From: Vibrio campbellii CAIM 519 = NBRC 15631 = ATCC 25920
GTDB lineage: Bacteria; Pseudomonadota; Gammaproteobacteria; Enterobacterales; Vibrionaceae
Length of the DNA: 64,000 nt
Direction: 5' to 3'
Assembly: GCF_002163755.1 (NCBI RefSeq)
Contig: NZ_CP015863.1
Location: 558,001-622,000 of the forward strand
Part shown: positions 56,143 to 64,000 of the stretch, piece after piece
How positions within the stretch are numbered: position 1 is the stretch's first letter
Layout of the letters: every line of letters starts with the position of its first letter
Position numbers and translations under genes: made by a program
Notes under the pieces: model-generated
What the model saw: the letters and a program-made list of their open reading frames with translations, nothing else
The model's database searches: none
What the model was told of the DNA's origin: nothing

Positions 56143-56403
56143 TTAAAGAGCTTTGATTTGTGCAGTGAAACGAGACTTATGACGAGCTGCTTTATTCTTG
56201 TGAATAAGGCCTTTAGTCGCCATACGGTCTAGGATAGGTGTAACTGCAGCGAATGCAGCAGTTGCAGCTTCTTTGTCGCCTGCTTCGATAGCAGCAACAG
56301 TTTTCTTCATGTAAGTACGCATCATTGAGCGACGGCTAGCATTGTGCTGACGACGTTTCTCAGCTTGGATAGCGCGCTTCTTAGCAGATTTACTATTTGC
56401 CAA
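56143..56403 (-). CDS. rpsT: 30S ribosomal protein S20
   Basis: 86 residues, beginning [20 protein letters not shown] and ending with [19 protein letters not shown]. The start codon is TTG (56403-56401), eight bases after GGGAG; E. coli rpsT also uses UUG, which takes part in its autoregulation by S20 concentration. No ATG upstream gives the conserved N-terminus. It is monocistronic and faces hlyU. Confidence 0.97.
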   Translation of the reverse strand: MANSKSAKKRAIQAEKRRQHNASRRSMMRTYMKKTVAAIEAGDKEAATAAFAAVTPILDRMATKGLIHKNKAARHKSRFTAQIKAL

Positions 56404-56697
56404 GGGTCTAACTCCCAAAAACTTATTTCTATGACAATTTAAGGGCGAGGAATATCCCTCATTTGCGCCTAAATGTCAAATGATTTGTGCAAAAACCAAT
56501 CGAAACCAAAACAAATTTTGGTAACAAAGGTCATCGCGGTTAAGATGGCGGGGATTCTAACAGCATTTTTAGACCATTGCTAATAATTATCCGCCTAGAT
56601 CTGACAATAAATGGATATATTTTTAACGCCCATTTGTAGCTTTCAAAGGCTTAGAGGAATAGGGTTGGCTATCTTTTGGTGATATTCCGAGGTTACA

Positions 56698-58260
56698 GTG
56701 AGTAAACGACTGCTCAAGTCTGGCATGATCGTCAGTGCCATGACATTAATTTCGCGCGTCCTAGGTTTAGTTCGTGATGTAGTAGTAGCAAACTTGATGG
56801 GGGCCGGCGCGAGTGCCGACGTCTTCTTCTTTGCCAATAAAATCCCTAATTTCTTACGTCGTCTGTTTGCTGAAGGCGCGTTTTCTCAGGCTTTTGTACC
56901 AGTACTAACCGAAAGCCACGCCCAAGGGGATATGGACAAAACCCGAGAGTTGATTGCCCGTGCTGCTGGTACGTTAGGTGTGATTGTCTCTATTGTTACC
57001 ATTCTTGGGGTTTTAGGCTCTGGCGTCGTAACGGCACTTTTTGGCTTTGGTTGGTTCTTGGACTGGATGCATGGTGGCCCGGCGGCGGAGAAGTTCGAAC
57101 TTGCCAGCGTGATGCTCAAAATTACCTTTCCTTATTTATGGTTCATCACTTTTGTAGCGCTTTCGGGGGCTATCCTCAATACGTTAGGTAAGTTTGCGGT
57201 TTCTTCTTTTACCCCTGTCTTCCTCAATGTGATGATCATTTTGGCTGCATGGTTTATCTCGCCGCAGCTATCGCAGCCAGAAATCGGTCTTGCCATCGGT
57301 GTTCTTCTTGGTGGCTTGGTTCAATTCTTATTCCAAATTCCTTTCCTTATTAAAGCGGGAGTGATGGTTAAGCCTAAATGGGGCTGGCGCGATCCGGGCG
57401 TGGTGAAGATCCGCACCCTTATGATTCCTGCTCTATTTGGTGTGTCGGTAAGCCAAATCAACCTGTTGTTTGACACCTTTATTGCTAGCTTCTTGCAAAC
57501 AGGCTCTATCAGTTGGCTTTACTACTCTGATCGCTTATTGGAGTTCCCACTTGGCCTATTTGGTATTGCGATTGCCACGGTGATTCTCCCAGCATTATCA
57601 CGTAAGCACGTAGATGCTCACAGTGAAGGTTTTGCTCATACGATGGATTGGGGCGTACGCATGGTTACCTTACTAGGTATTCCTGCAATGCTTGGTTTGA
57701 TGGTACTCGCAAAGCCAATGTTGATGGTGTTGTTTATGCGTGGTGAGTTTTCTCCGCAAGACGTACATCAAGCCTCGCTCTCATTATTAGCGTATGCATC
57801 AGGTCTGCTTAACTTCATGCTGATTAAGGTTCTCGCTCCGGGTTACTACTCGCGTCAAGACACTAAAACGCCAGTGAAGTACGGCATCATTGCGATGGTG
57901 ACGAATATGGTCTTCAACGCGATCTTTGCATACTTCTACGGTTACGTTGGTCTTGCTATTGCAACGGCGCTTTCTGCTTTTGTAAACATGGCATTGCTTT
58001 ACCGCGGTTTGCATATTGCTGGTGTGTACCAAATCACTAAGCGAACTGTCCTCTTTATTATACGTTTGGTGATAGCTGGCGCAGCGATGGTTGCGGCTAT
58101 CTTATGGCAACTTGAAGACATGTCTGTGTGGTTGGGTTGGAGCTTTGCTCACCGCAGTGGCGTACTAGGAATGTTGGTTGGACTTGGTGCTGTCGTTTAC
58201 CTAGCCGTTGTGTTTTTACTCGGCATACGTTTAAAAGACTTAAAAGCTGGGACAGAATAA
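56698..58260 (+). CDS. murJ: Lipid II flippase MurJ
   Basis: 520 residues, 14 predicted membrane helices, MOP superfamily. It flips lipid II to the periplasmic face during peptidoglycan synthesis. The N-terminal ISRVLGLVRDVVVANLMGAG, RLFAEGAFSQAFVPVL and the charged central-cavity residues around RRLFAEG are conserved. Start GTG after CGAGGTTACA. Followed by ribF after 70 bases. Confidence 0.96.
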   Translation: MSKRLLKSGMIVSAMTLISRVLGLVRDVVVANLMGAGASADVFFFANKIPNFLRRLFAEGAFSQAFVPVLTESHAQGDMDKTRELIARAAGTLGVIVSIVTILGVLGSGVVTALFGFGWFLDWMHGGPAAEKFELASVMLKITFPYLWFITFVALSGAILNTLGKFAVSSFTPVFLNVMIILAAWFISPQLSQPEIGLAIGVLLGGLVQFLFQIPFLIKAGVMVKPKWGWRDPGVVKIRTLMIPALFGVSVSQINLLFDTFIASFLQTGSISWLYYSDRLLEFPLGLFGIAIATVILPALSRKHVDAHSEGFAHTMDWGVRMVTLLGIPAMLGLMVLAKPMLMVLFMRGEFSPQDVHQASLSLLAYASGLLNFMLIKVLAPGYYSRQDTKTPVKYGIIAMVTNMVFNAIFAYFYGYVGLAIATALSAFVNMALLYRGLHIAGVYQITKRTVLFIIRLVIAGAAMVAAILWQLEDMSVWLGWSFAHRSGVLGMLVGLGAVVYLAVVFLLGIRLKDLKAGTE

Positions 58261-58330
58261 GGTTGATTGGTATATAATCCGTCAGTTTCACACAGTGCAA
58301 AGTAAAAACAGAGGCATAAAGCAGTATCCA

Positions 58331-59266
58331 ATGGAACTGATTAGAGGCATTCACAATATCAAGTCGCGCCATCATGGCTGCGTGCTGACTATTGGCAATT
58401 TCGATGGCGTACACAGAGGCCATCAACAAGTATTGCAGCAAGTGTCTGAACAAGCGGAGAAACTTTCGTTGCCTTCGGTTGTGATGACCTTTGAACCTCA
58501 GCCGATGGAGCTGTTTGCTCGAGATAAGGCACCTGCGAGGTTAACGCGACTGCGTGATAAGTTTGTTCAGCTGAGTAAGCTCGACATCGATCGTTTGCTG
58601 TGTGTTAACTTCAATCGTCATTTTGCTGACCTAACGGCGGAAGAGTTTATCCGTGACTTGTTGGTTGGTCGATTGGGTGTTAAGTTTCTTGTCATCGGCG
58701 ATGATTTCTGTTTCGGCAAAGGCCGAACTGGTAACTTTGCGATGTTACAAGAAGCAGGGGAAAAGTACGGCTTTGAAGTTGTCAGTACCCAAAGCTTTTG
58801 TTTACAGCAATTACGAGTGAGCAGCACGGCTATCCGTAAAGCGCTGGCTCGTGATGATTTGCATTCCGCGCAAGAGATGCTGGGAAGAGATTACAGCATT
58901 GCCGGTCGTGTTTCACACGGAAGAAAGCTAGGTCGAACCATCGGGTTCCCTACTGCAAATATTCCTTTGAAACGCTGTGTATCTCCGGTTTCCGGAGTTT
59001 ATGTTGTTCAAGCGCTTGGCTTAGGAGATAAGCCAGTGGGTGGCGTCGCTAACATTGGTCAACGACCAACAGTAAATGGTGTTCGCCAGCAGTTAGAAGT
59101 ACACTTATTCGACTTTCACGCTAATTTATATGGCAAGCAGCTAGAAGTGGAACTTTTGCATAAACTCAGAGATGAGCAAAAGTTTGAGTCGTTTGAAGCA
59201 CTTAAACAACAAATCGAATTGGATGCTGAAGCAGCGAGGGTGTGGCTGCGTCAGCTTAAGCGTTGA
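58331..59266 (+). CDS. ribF: Bifunctional riboflavin kinase / FAD synthetase
   Basis: 311 residues. N-terminal FMN adenylyltransferase (TIGNFDGVHRGHQ near residue 20; RISSTAIR-type segment VSSTAIRKALARDD) and C-terminal riboflavin kinase (GRTIGFPTANIPL, NIGQRPTVNG). It converts riboflavin to FMN and FAD. The ATG at 58331 gives the standard N-terminus (MELIRGIHNI). In the conserved ribF-ileS-lspA-fkpB-ispH order. Confidence 0.97.
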   Translation: MELIRGIHNIKSRHHGCVLTIGNFDGVHRGHQQVLQQVSEQAEKLSLPSVVMTFEPQPMELFARDKAPARLTRLRDKFVQLSKLDIDRLLCVNFNRHFADLTAEEFIRDLLVGRLGVKFLVIGDDFCFGKGRTGNFAMLQEAGEKYGFEVVSTQSFCLQQLRVSSTAIRKALARDDLHSAQEMLGRDYSIAGRVSHGRKLGRTIGFPTANIPLKRCVSPVSGVYVVQALGLGDKPVGGVANIGQRPTVNGVRQQLEVHLFDFHANLYGKQLEVELLHKLRDEQKFESFEALKQQIELDAEAARVWLRQLKR

Positions 59267-59330
59267 GCGGTTTATTCCACCGTGCAACATAATGTCTAAT
59301 TTTCGCCCAATATAACGGAATTAAGAATCG

Positions 59331-62159
59331 ATGAGTGAGTATAAAGATACCCTGAACTTACCTGAAACAGGGTTTCCAATGCGCGGCAACCTGGCCAATC
59401 GTGAGCCAGAAATGCTTAAGCGTTGGTACAAAGAAGATCTTTACGGTGAAATCCGTAAAGCTAAGAAAGGCAAAAAGTCATTCGTACTGCACGATGGCCC
59501 TCCTTACGCGAACGGTGACATTCACATTGGTCACGCACTAAACAAGATTCTTAAAGACATTATTATTAAATCCAAAACACTTTCAGGTTTTGACGCACCT
59601 TACATCCCAGGCTGGGACTGCCACGGTCTACCTATCGAATTGATGGTAGAGAAGAAAGTAGGCAAGCCAGGCCAAAAAGTGACGGCAGCTGAGTTCCGCG
59701 AGAAATGTCGCGAGTACGCTGCAGGTCAAGTTGAAGGTCAAAAAGAGAGCTTCAAGCGTCTTGGCATCATGGGTGAGTGGGACAAGCCATACCGCACTAT
59801 GGACTTCGCAACTGAAGCGAACATCATCCGTGCACTTGGTAAGATCGCAAGCAAAGGTCACCTACTGAAAGGTTTTAAACCAGTTCACTGGTGTACAGAC
59901 TGTGGTTCAGCTCTTGCTGAAGCAGAAGTTGAGTACAAAGATAAAGTATCGCCATCTATCGACGTTCGCTTCAAAGCGGCTGACGAAGCGGCACTGCTAT
60001 CTAAGTTTGAGCTAACTGAAGGTCACGAAGGCCAAGGTGACATATCTATCGTTATCTGGACAACAACACCATGGACACTGCCTGCAAACCGCGCAGTATG
60101 TCTACGTGATGATCTAGAGTACGTGCTTATCCAAACAGAAGGCGACAACGCTGAGCGTATCATCGTTGCTGCTGAGCTAGCGAAAGACGTAATGGACCGT
60201 GCAGGTATCGAGCACTTCCACAACCTTGGCTTTGCTAAAGGTGCGGACCTAGAGCTTTCTCAATTCCAACACCCATTCTACGATTTCACTGTACCGGCGA
60301 TCCTTGGTGATCACGTTACAACTGATTCAGGTACTGGTGTTGTTCACACTGCACCTGGTCACGGTCAAGAAGACTTCGCGGTTGGTAATAAGTACAACCT
60401 AGAAGTAGCAAACCCAGTTGGTTCAAACGGTGTTTACCTACCAGACACTGAGCTATTTGCTGGTCAGCACGTATTTAAAGCGAACGATGCAGTAGTAGAA
60501 GTACTGAAAGAAAAAGGTGCACTACTACACCACCACGCATACGAGCACAGCTACCCACACTGTTGGCGTCATAAGACTCCGATCATCTTCCGCGCAACAC
60601 CACAATGGTTCGTGTCTATGGACCAAGCTGGCCTACGTGCTAAAGCACTAGAGTCAATCAAGAATGTTGAGTGGATGCCTGAGTGGGGTCAAAGCCGTAT
60701 CGAAGGTATGATCGAAGGTCGCCCTGAGTGGTGTATCTCTCGTCAACGTACTTGGGGTGTGCCAATTGCTCTGTTCGTTCATAAAGAAACAGCAGAACTT
60801 CATCCAAACACGCTAGAGCTGATCGAGAAAGTCGCTAAGCTGGTTGAAGAGAAAGGCATCCAAGCATGGTGGGATGTCGATGCAGCTGAACTACTAGGTG
60901 CTGACGCTGACCAATACGAAAAAGTACTAGATACACTAGACGTATGGTTCGATTCAGGTGTTACACACTTCTCTGTTGTTGATGCTCGTGAAGAGTACAA
61001 CGGCAACAGTGCAGACCTATACCTAGAGGGTTCTGACCAACACCGCGGTTGGTTCCAGTCTTCTCTAATTTCATCTATCGCGATGAAAGACGAAGCGCCG
61101 TACAAACAAGTACTGACACACGGTTTCGTGGTTGATGGTCACGGTCGTAAGATGTCGAAATCTATCGGTAACGTGGTTGCGCCAAAAGACGTAACTAACA
61201 AGCTAGGTGCTGACATTCTTCGTCTATGGGTTGCTTCAACAGACTATACTGGTGAAGTTGCGGTTTCTGATGAAATCCTAAAACGCAGCGCAGATGCGTA
61301 CCGTCGTATCCGTAACACAGCGCGTTTCTTCCTTGCTAACCTAAGCGGCTTCAACCCTGAAACAGACATTGTTCCTGTTGAAGAGATGGTTGCGCTAGAT
61401 CGCTGGGCGGTTGGTCGTGCACTAGCAGCACAAGAAGAGATTGTTAAAGCATACGAAGAGTACAACACTCACGGTGTGACTCAGCGTCTAATGCAATTCT
61501 GTTCAATCGAAATGGGCTCTTTCTACCTAGACGTAATTAAAGACCGTCAGTACACAGCAAAACGTGGCGGCAACGCTCAACGTAGCTGTCAGACAGCACT
61601 TTACTACATCGTAGAAGCGCTAGTTCGTTGGATGGCGCCAATCATGTCGTTCACTGCAGATGAAATCTGGAACGAAATGCCTGGTCAACGCGACAAGTTC
61701 GTATTCACTGGTGAGTGGTTCGATGGTCTATTCGGTCTTGCTGAAGGCGAAGAGCTGAACAACGAATTCTGGACTGAGATCCAAGCGGTTCGTGGTGCAG
61801 TGAACAAACTTCTAGAAGATGCGCGTAAAGAGAAAACTATCGGTGGTGCACTACAAGCTGAAGTGACGCTATTTGCTGATGACGCTCTAGCGGCGAAAAT
61901 CAACAAACTAGAAGATGAACTGCGCTTTGTTCTACTAACATCTGCAGCGAAAGTTAAGCCTCTAGGTGAGAAGACTGATGCTGCACAAGCGACGGATATC
62001 GAAGGCTTATTTGTTGAAGTAGCAGCAGCTGAAGGCGAGAAGTGTGACCGTTGTTGGCACCACACGCCAGACGTAGGCACAATCGAAGGTCACGAGAAGA
62101 TCTGTGGTCGTTGTGTGTCTAACGTTGACGGCGAAGGTGAAGTACGTAAATTCGCGTAA
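59331..62159 (+). CDS. ileS: Isoleucyl-tRNA synthetase
   Basis: 942-residue class I enzyme. HIGH motif in [12 protein letters not shown] (near 66-69), editing domain with [12 protein letters not shown] (about 240), KMSKS in [10 protein letters not shown] (near 606) and the C-terminal zinc site CDRCWHH...CGRCV. It charges tRNA-Ile and edits mischarged valine. Codon use is strongly biased, as expected for a highly expressed gene. Operon with ribF and lspA. Confidence 0.98.
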   Translation: MSEYKDTLNLPETGFPMRGNLANREPEMLKRWYKEDLYGEIRKAKKGKKSFVLHDGPPYANGDIHIGHALNKILKDIIIKSKTLSGFDAPYIPGWDCHGLPIELMVEKKVGKPGQKVTAAEFREKCREYAAGQVEGQKESFKRLGIMGEWDKPYRTMDFATEANIIRALGKIASKGHLLKGFKPVHWCTDCGSALAEAEVEYKDKVSPSIDVRFKAADEAALLSKFELTEGHEGQGDISIVIWTTTPWTLPANRAVCLRDDLEYVLIQTEGDNAERIIVAAELAKDVMDRAGIEHFHNLGFAKGADLELSQFQHPFYDFTVPAILGDHVTTDSGTGVVHTAPGHGQEDFAVGNKYNLEVANPVGSNGVYLPDTELFAGQHVFKANDAVVEVLKEKGALLHHHAYEHSYPHCWRHKTPIIFRATPQWFVSMDQAGLRAKALESIKNVEWMPEWGQSRIEGMIEGRPEWCISRQRTWGVPIALFVHKETAELHPNTLELIEKVAKLVEEKGIQAWWDVDAAELLGADADQYEKVLDTLDVWFDSGVTHFSVVDAREEYNGNSADLYLEGSDQHRGWFQSSLISSIAMKDEAPYKQVLTHGFVVDGHGRKMSKSIGNVVAPKDVTNKLGADILRLWVASTDYTGEVAVSDEILKRSADAYRRIRNTARFFLANLSGFNPETDIVPVEEMVALDRWAVGRALAAQEEIVKAYEEYNTHGVTQRLMQFCSIEMGSFYLDVIKDRQYTAKRGGNAQRSCQTALYYIVEALVRWMAPIMSFTADEIWNEMPGQRDKFVFTGEWFDGLFGLAEGEELNNEFWTEIQAVRGAVNKLLEDARKEKTIGGALQAEVTLFADDALAAKINKLEDELRFVLLTSAAKVKPLGEKTDAAQATDIEGLFVEVAAAEGEKCDRCWHHTPDVGTIEGHEKICGRCVSNVDGEGEVRKFA

Positions 62160-62191
62160 TTGCCTAGAACGACTGAACTTTTTTTAAAATT

Positions 62192-62220
62192 AACAGCCCC
62201 AGTATTTACTGGGGCTGTTT
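62192..62220 (+). terminator. Hairpin between ileS and lspA
   Basis: 13-bp stem AACAGCCCCAGTA / TACTGGGGCTGTT with a two-base gap (at least three unpaired bases in practice) and only a short T-tail (TTTG). Probably a weak, leaky terminator, since lspA starts 12 bases later. Confidence 0.7.
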
Positions 62221-62232
62221 GTAGGTAAAGTA

Positions 62233-62739
62233 ATGAGTGAAAAAGCACTGACGTTAAAGCAATCTGGAGTTCGCTGGCTATGGTTAGCAATTCTGGTATT
62301 TATTGCCGATATTGGCATCAAATTGGTGGTAATGGACAACATGGGCTACGGATGGGCGAACCGAATTGAGGTGCTGCCATTCTTCAACCTACTTTATGTT
62401 CATAACTACGGTGCAGCATTCAGCTTCTTGAGCGATCAAGCGGGCTGGCAACGCTGGTTGTTCACTGGTATCGCGTTTGTTGTGACAGGTCTTTTGACTT
62501 ACTGGATGAGTAAGCTTCCAGCCAAAGAAAAATGGAACAACATCGCTTATGCATTGATTATTGGTGGTGCAGTGGGCAACGTGTTTGACCGTGTGGTTCA
62601 CGGCTTTGTTGTTGATTACCTTGACTTCTTCTGGGGCAGCTATCACTGGCCAGCATTCAATCTAGCGGATACGACTATCTGTATTGGTGCGGCAATGATC
62701 ATTCTTGACGGCTTCCGCAAAAAGGATGCTAACAAGTAA
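62233..62739 (+). CDS. lspA: Lipoprotein signal peptidase II
   Basis: 168 residues, four membrane helices. Cleaves the signal peptide of diacylated prolipoproteins (after Lgt, 50977). The aspartyl dyad lies in [18 protein letters not shown] and [15 protein letters not shown] after TAGGTAAAGTA. It follows ileS as in E. coli. Confidence 0.97.
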   Translation: MSEKALTLKQSGVRWLWLAILVFIADIGIKLVVMDNMGYGWANRIEVLPFFNLLYVHNYGAAFSFLSDQAGWQRWLFTGIAFVVTGLLTYWMSKLPAKEKWNNIAYALIIGGAVGNVFDRVVHGFVVDYLDFFWGSYHWPAFNLADTTICIGAAMIILDGFRKKDANK

Positions 62740-62765
62740 TCTTTTGCGATATACCGAATAACCCT

Positions 62766-62799
62766 AAGCGTCGTCCGTTGATTCGAACGACGCTTTTTA
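62766..62799 (+). terminator. lspA terminator
   Basis: 9-bp stem AAGCGTCGT / ACGACGCTT (62766-62774 and 62787-62795), 12-base loop, TTTT tail. Confidence 0.82.
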
Positions 62800-62900
62800 T
62801 TATGTTGGAGCGCAATCCGCGTATCTTCGTACAATAAAAAGCAATCACAGTACGTGATCAGACAGAACGCTGGACAACCCAAGAACAAGGAAGCAGTAAC

Positions 62901-63332
62901 GTGACAACAATAAATCAAGATTCAGCAGTAACGCTGCACTTTACCATCAAAATGCAAGATGGCTCTGTAGCAGACAGCACACACAATATGGGTAAGCCTG
63001 CTAAATTCGTGATGGGCGATGGCAGTTTGAGTGAGAACTTTGAGCAATGCCTACTAGGCTTACAAGTAGGTGAAGAAAAGGCGATCGAACTAAAAGCCGC
63101 TGATGCGTTTGGTATGCCGAACCCAGACCATATCCACCATATGGACCGCACTAAATTTGTTGGCGAAGCGGAAGTTGAAGTCGGCACGATCATGGCATTC
63201 AGCGGTCCAGACGGTATGGAAATCCCGGGCATCATTACTGAGATTGCTGGCGACTCAGTGACAGTGGATTTCAACCATCCACTCGCGGGACAAGACGTGA
63301 CTTTCGAAGTCGAAATTTTGTCAGTAGAATAG
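62901..63332 (+). CDS. fkpB: FKBP-type peptidyl-prolyl isomerase, SlpA type
   Basis: 143 residues. FKBP core with KMQDGSVADSTHNMGKPAKF near the N-terminus, and the IF (insert-in-flap) domain around FGMPNPDHIHHM typical of SlyD/SlpA; the C-terminal metal-binding tail of SlyD is missing. It acts as prolyl isomerase and chaperone. Start GTG; AAGGAAGCAG precedes it. The order lspA-fkpB-ispH matches E. coli. Confidence 0.95.
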   Translation: MTTINQDSAVTLHFTIKMQDGSVADSTHNMGKPAKFVMGDGSLSENFEQCLLGLQVGEEKAIELKAADAFGMPNPDHIHHMDRTKFVGEAEVEVGTIMAFSGPDGMEIPGIITEIAGDSVTVDFNHPLAGQDVTFEVEILSVE

Positions 63333-63356
63333 CGAACCAAATTAAAGATAACTTCC

Positions 63357-64000
63357 ATGAGCAATGAAATGAAAATCCTGTTAGCTAACCCACGTGGTTT
63401 CTGTGCTGGTGTTGACCGCGCGATTAGCATCGTAGAGCGTGCGCTAGAGATGTATCAGCCACCAATCTATGTTCGACATGAAGTGGTACACAACCGCTTT
63501 GTGGTTGAAGGTCTAAAGCAGCGTGGTGCTATCTTCGTTGAAGAATTGCACGAAGTGCCAGACAACAACATTGTGATTTTCTCCGCTCATGGTGTGTCAC
63601 AAGCCGTACGCCAAGAAGCGAAGTCTCGTGATTTAACAGTATTCGATGCAACGTGTCCGCTGGTAACCAAAGTACACATGGAAGTAGCGCGCGCGAGCCG
63701 TCGAAATATGGAAGTGGTACTGATTGGTCATGCTGGTCACCCAGAAGTGGAAGGTACAATGGGCCAGTACTCTAGCGAGACGGGCGGTATGTACCTTGTG
63801 GAAACGCCAGCCGATGTTGAGAAGCTAAAATCGATCGTAAAAGATCCATCGGATCTGCACTACGTAAGCCAAACAACATTGTCTGTCGATGAAACCGCAG
63901 ACGTAATTGAAGAGTTACGCCGCGTATTCCCAGAGATTCAAGGTCCTCGTAAAGATGATATCTGCTACGCGACGCAAAACCGTCAAGATGCTGTGCGTGA
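63357..64000 (+). CDS. ispH: 4-hydroxy-3-methylbut-2-enyl diphosphate reductase, 5' part
   Basis: First 214 codons of a normally about 316-residue 4Fe-4S enzyme that makes IPP and DMAPP at the end of the MEP pathway. Cluster cysteines are in [12 protein letters not shown] (near 16), [10 protein letters not shown] (near 100) and [11 protein letters not shown] (near 205). His residues in RHEVVHNR and [11 protein letters not shown] line the active site. An internal ATG at 63369 is the E. coli-type start; MSNEM... begins four codons earlier. The gene runs off the right edge. Confidence 0.97.
   Translation, partial: MSNEMKILLANPRGFCAGVDRAISIVERALEMYQPPIYVRHEVVHNRFVVEGLKQRGAIFVEELHEVPDNNIVIFSAHGVSQAVRQEAKSRDLTVFDATCPLVTKVHMEVARASRRNMEVVLIGHAGHPEVEGTMGQYSSETGGMYLVETPADVEKLKSIVKDPSDLHYVSQTTLSVDETADVIEELRRVFPEIQGPRKDDICYATQNRQDAVR

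Noticed and set aside
1..64000. Mobile elements, prophage, CRISPR arrays, restriction or defence islands, tRNA or rRNA genes
   Set aside because: Gene content is conserved core metabolism, repair and translation with the gene order expected in Vibrio and E. coli. No transposase, integrase other than XerD, spacer array or cloverleaf was seen.

Overview
This window is ordinary chromosomal DNA of a gammaproteobacterium, almost certainly a Vibrio of the Harveyi/Parahaemolyticus type (inferred from product families and gene order; no database was searched). The pointers are HlyU beside nhaR and rpsT, a VpsR/CpsR-type regulator directly after lysS, a Na+/phosphate symporter of the Vibrio NptA type, a divergent thymidylate synthase after lgt, and an ArcA/ArcB/FNR-type respiratory control set. 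No prophage, insertion sequence, CRISPR array, integron, rRNA or tRNA was seen. Genes are densely packed and most operons end in clear hairpin terminators.

Layout. 1-9.4 kb: two glutamate synthase (GOGAT) large subunits of different sequence types on the minus strand, one with its small subunit gltD. 9.4-16 kb: yhcC, a membrane PAS-GGDEF diguanylate cyclase, arcB, a small lipoprotein gene 1 nt behind arcB, then arcA convergent. 16.4-23.2 kb: a DUF3293 protein, an RraA-like protein, an outer-membrane-like protein, and the thr operon (thrL leader, attenuator, thrABC). 23.3-31.2 kb: an FMN reductase, grcA with an FNR-type promoter, nfo, a likely 38-codon gene, ung, a DUF3545 protein, an alanine/Na+ symporter, yaaA, and alternative oxidase aox behind an NsrR-like operator. 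31.2-43.7 kb: srmB, trmN6, brnQ, then the conserved block fldB / xerD-dsbC-recJ-prfB-lysS, with the prfB +1 frameshift site, and vpsR/cpsR. 43.9-52.7 kb: two small proteins, tas, mutH, a 620-bp non-coding region rich in DnaA boxes and GATC sites, then rppH-ptsP-(TauE/SafE)-lgt-thyA. 52.7-64 kb: an intergenic repeat element, nptA, nhaR, hlyU, rpsT, murJ, ribF-ileS-lspA-fkpB-ispH (cut by the window end).

How the genes connect. Redox control runs through the left half: ArcB/ArcA, FNR-like boxes beside arcA and grcA, and nitric-oxide-responsive control of aox. Amino-acid supply is strongly represented (GOGAT, thr operon, alanine and branched-chain transporters). DNA maintenance genes are scattered through it (nfo, ung, xerD, recJ, mutH). 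The most interesting non-coding structure is the mutH-rppH intergenic region, which looks like a DnaA-reactivating (DARS2-type) or other replication-control locus. The best new-gene candidates are two small ORFs with strong ribosome-binding sites (25769-25885 and 43954-44058). I found no obviously novel multi-gene system.
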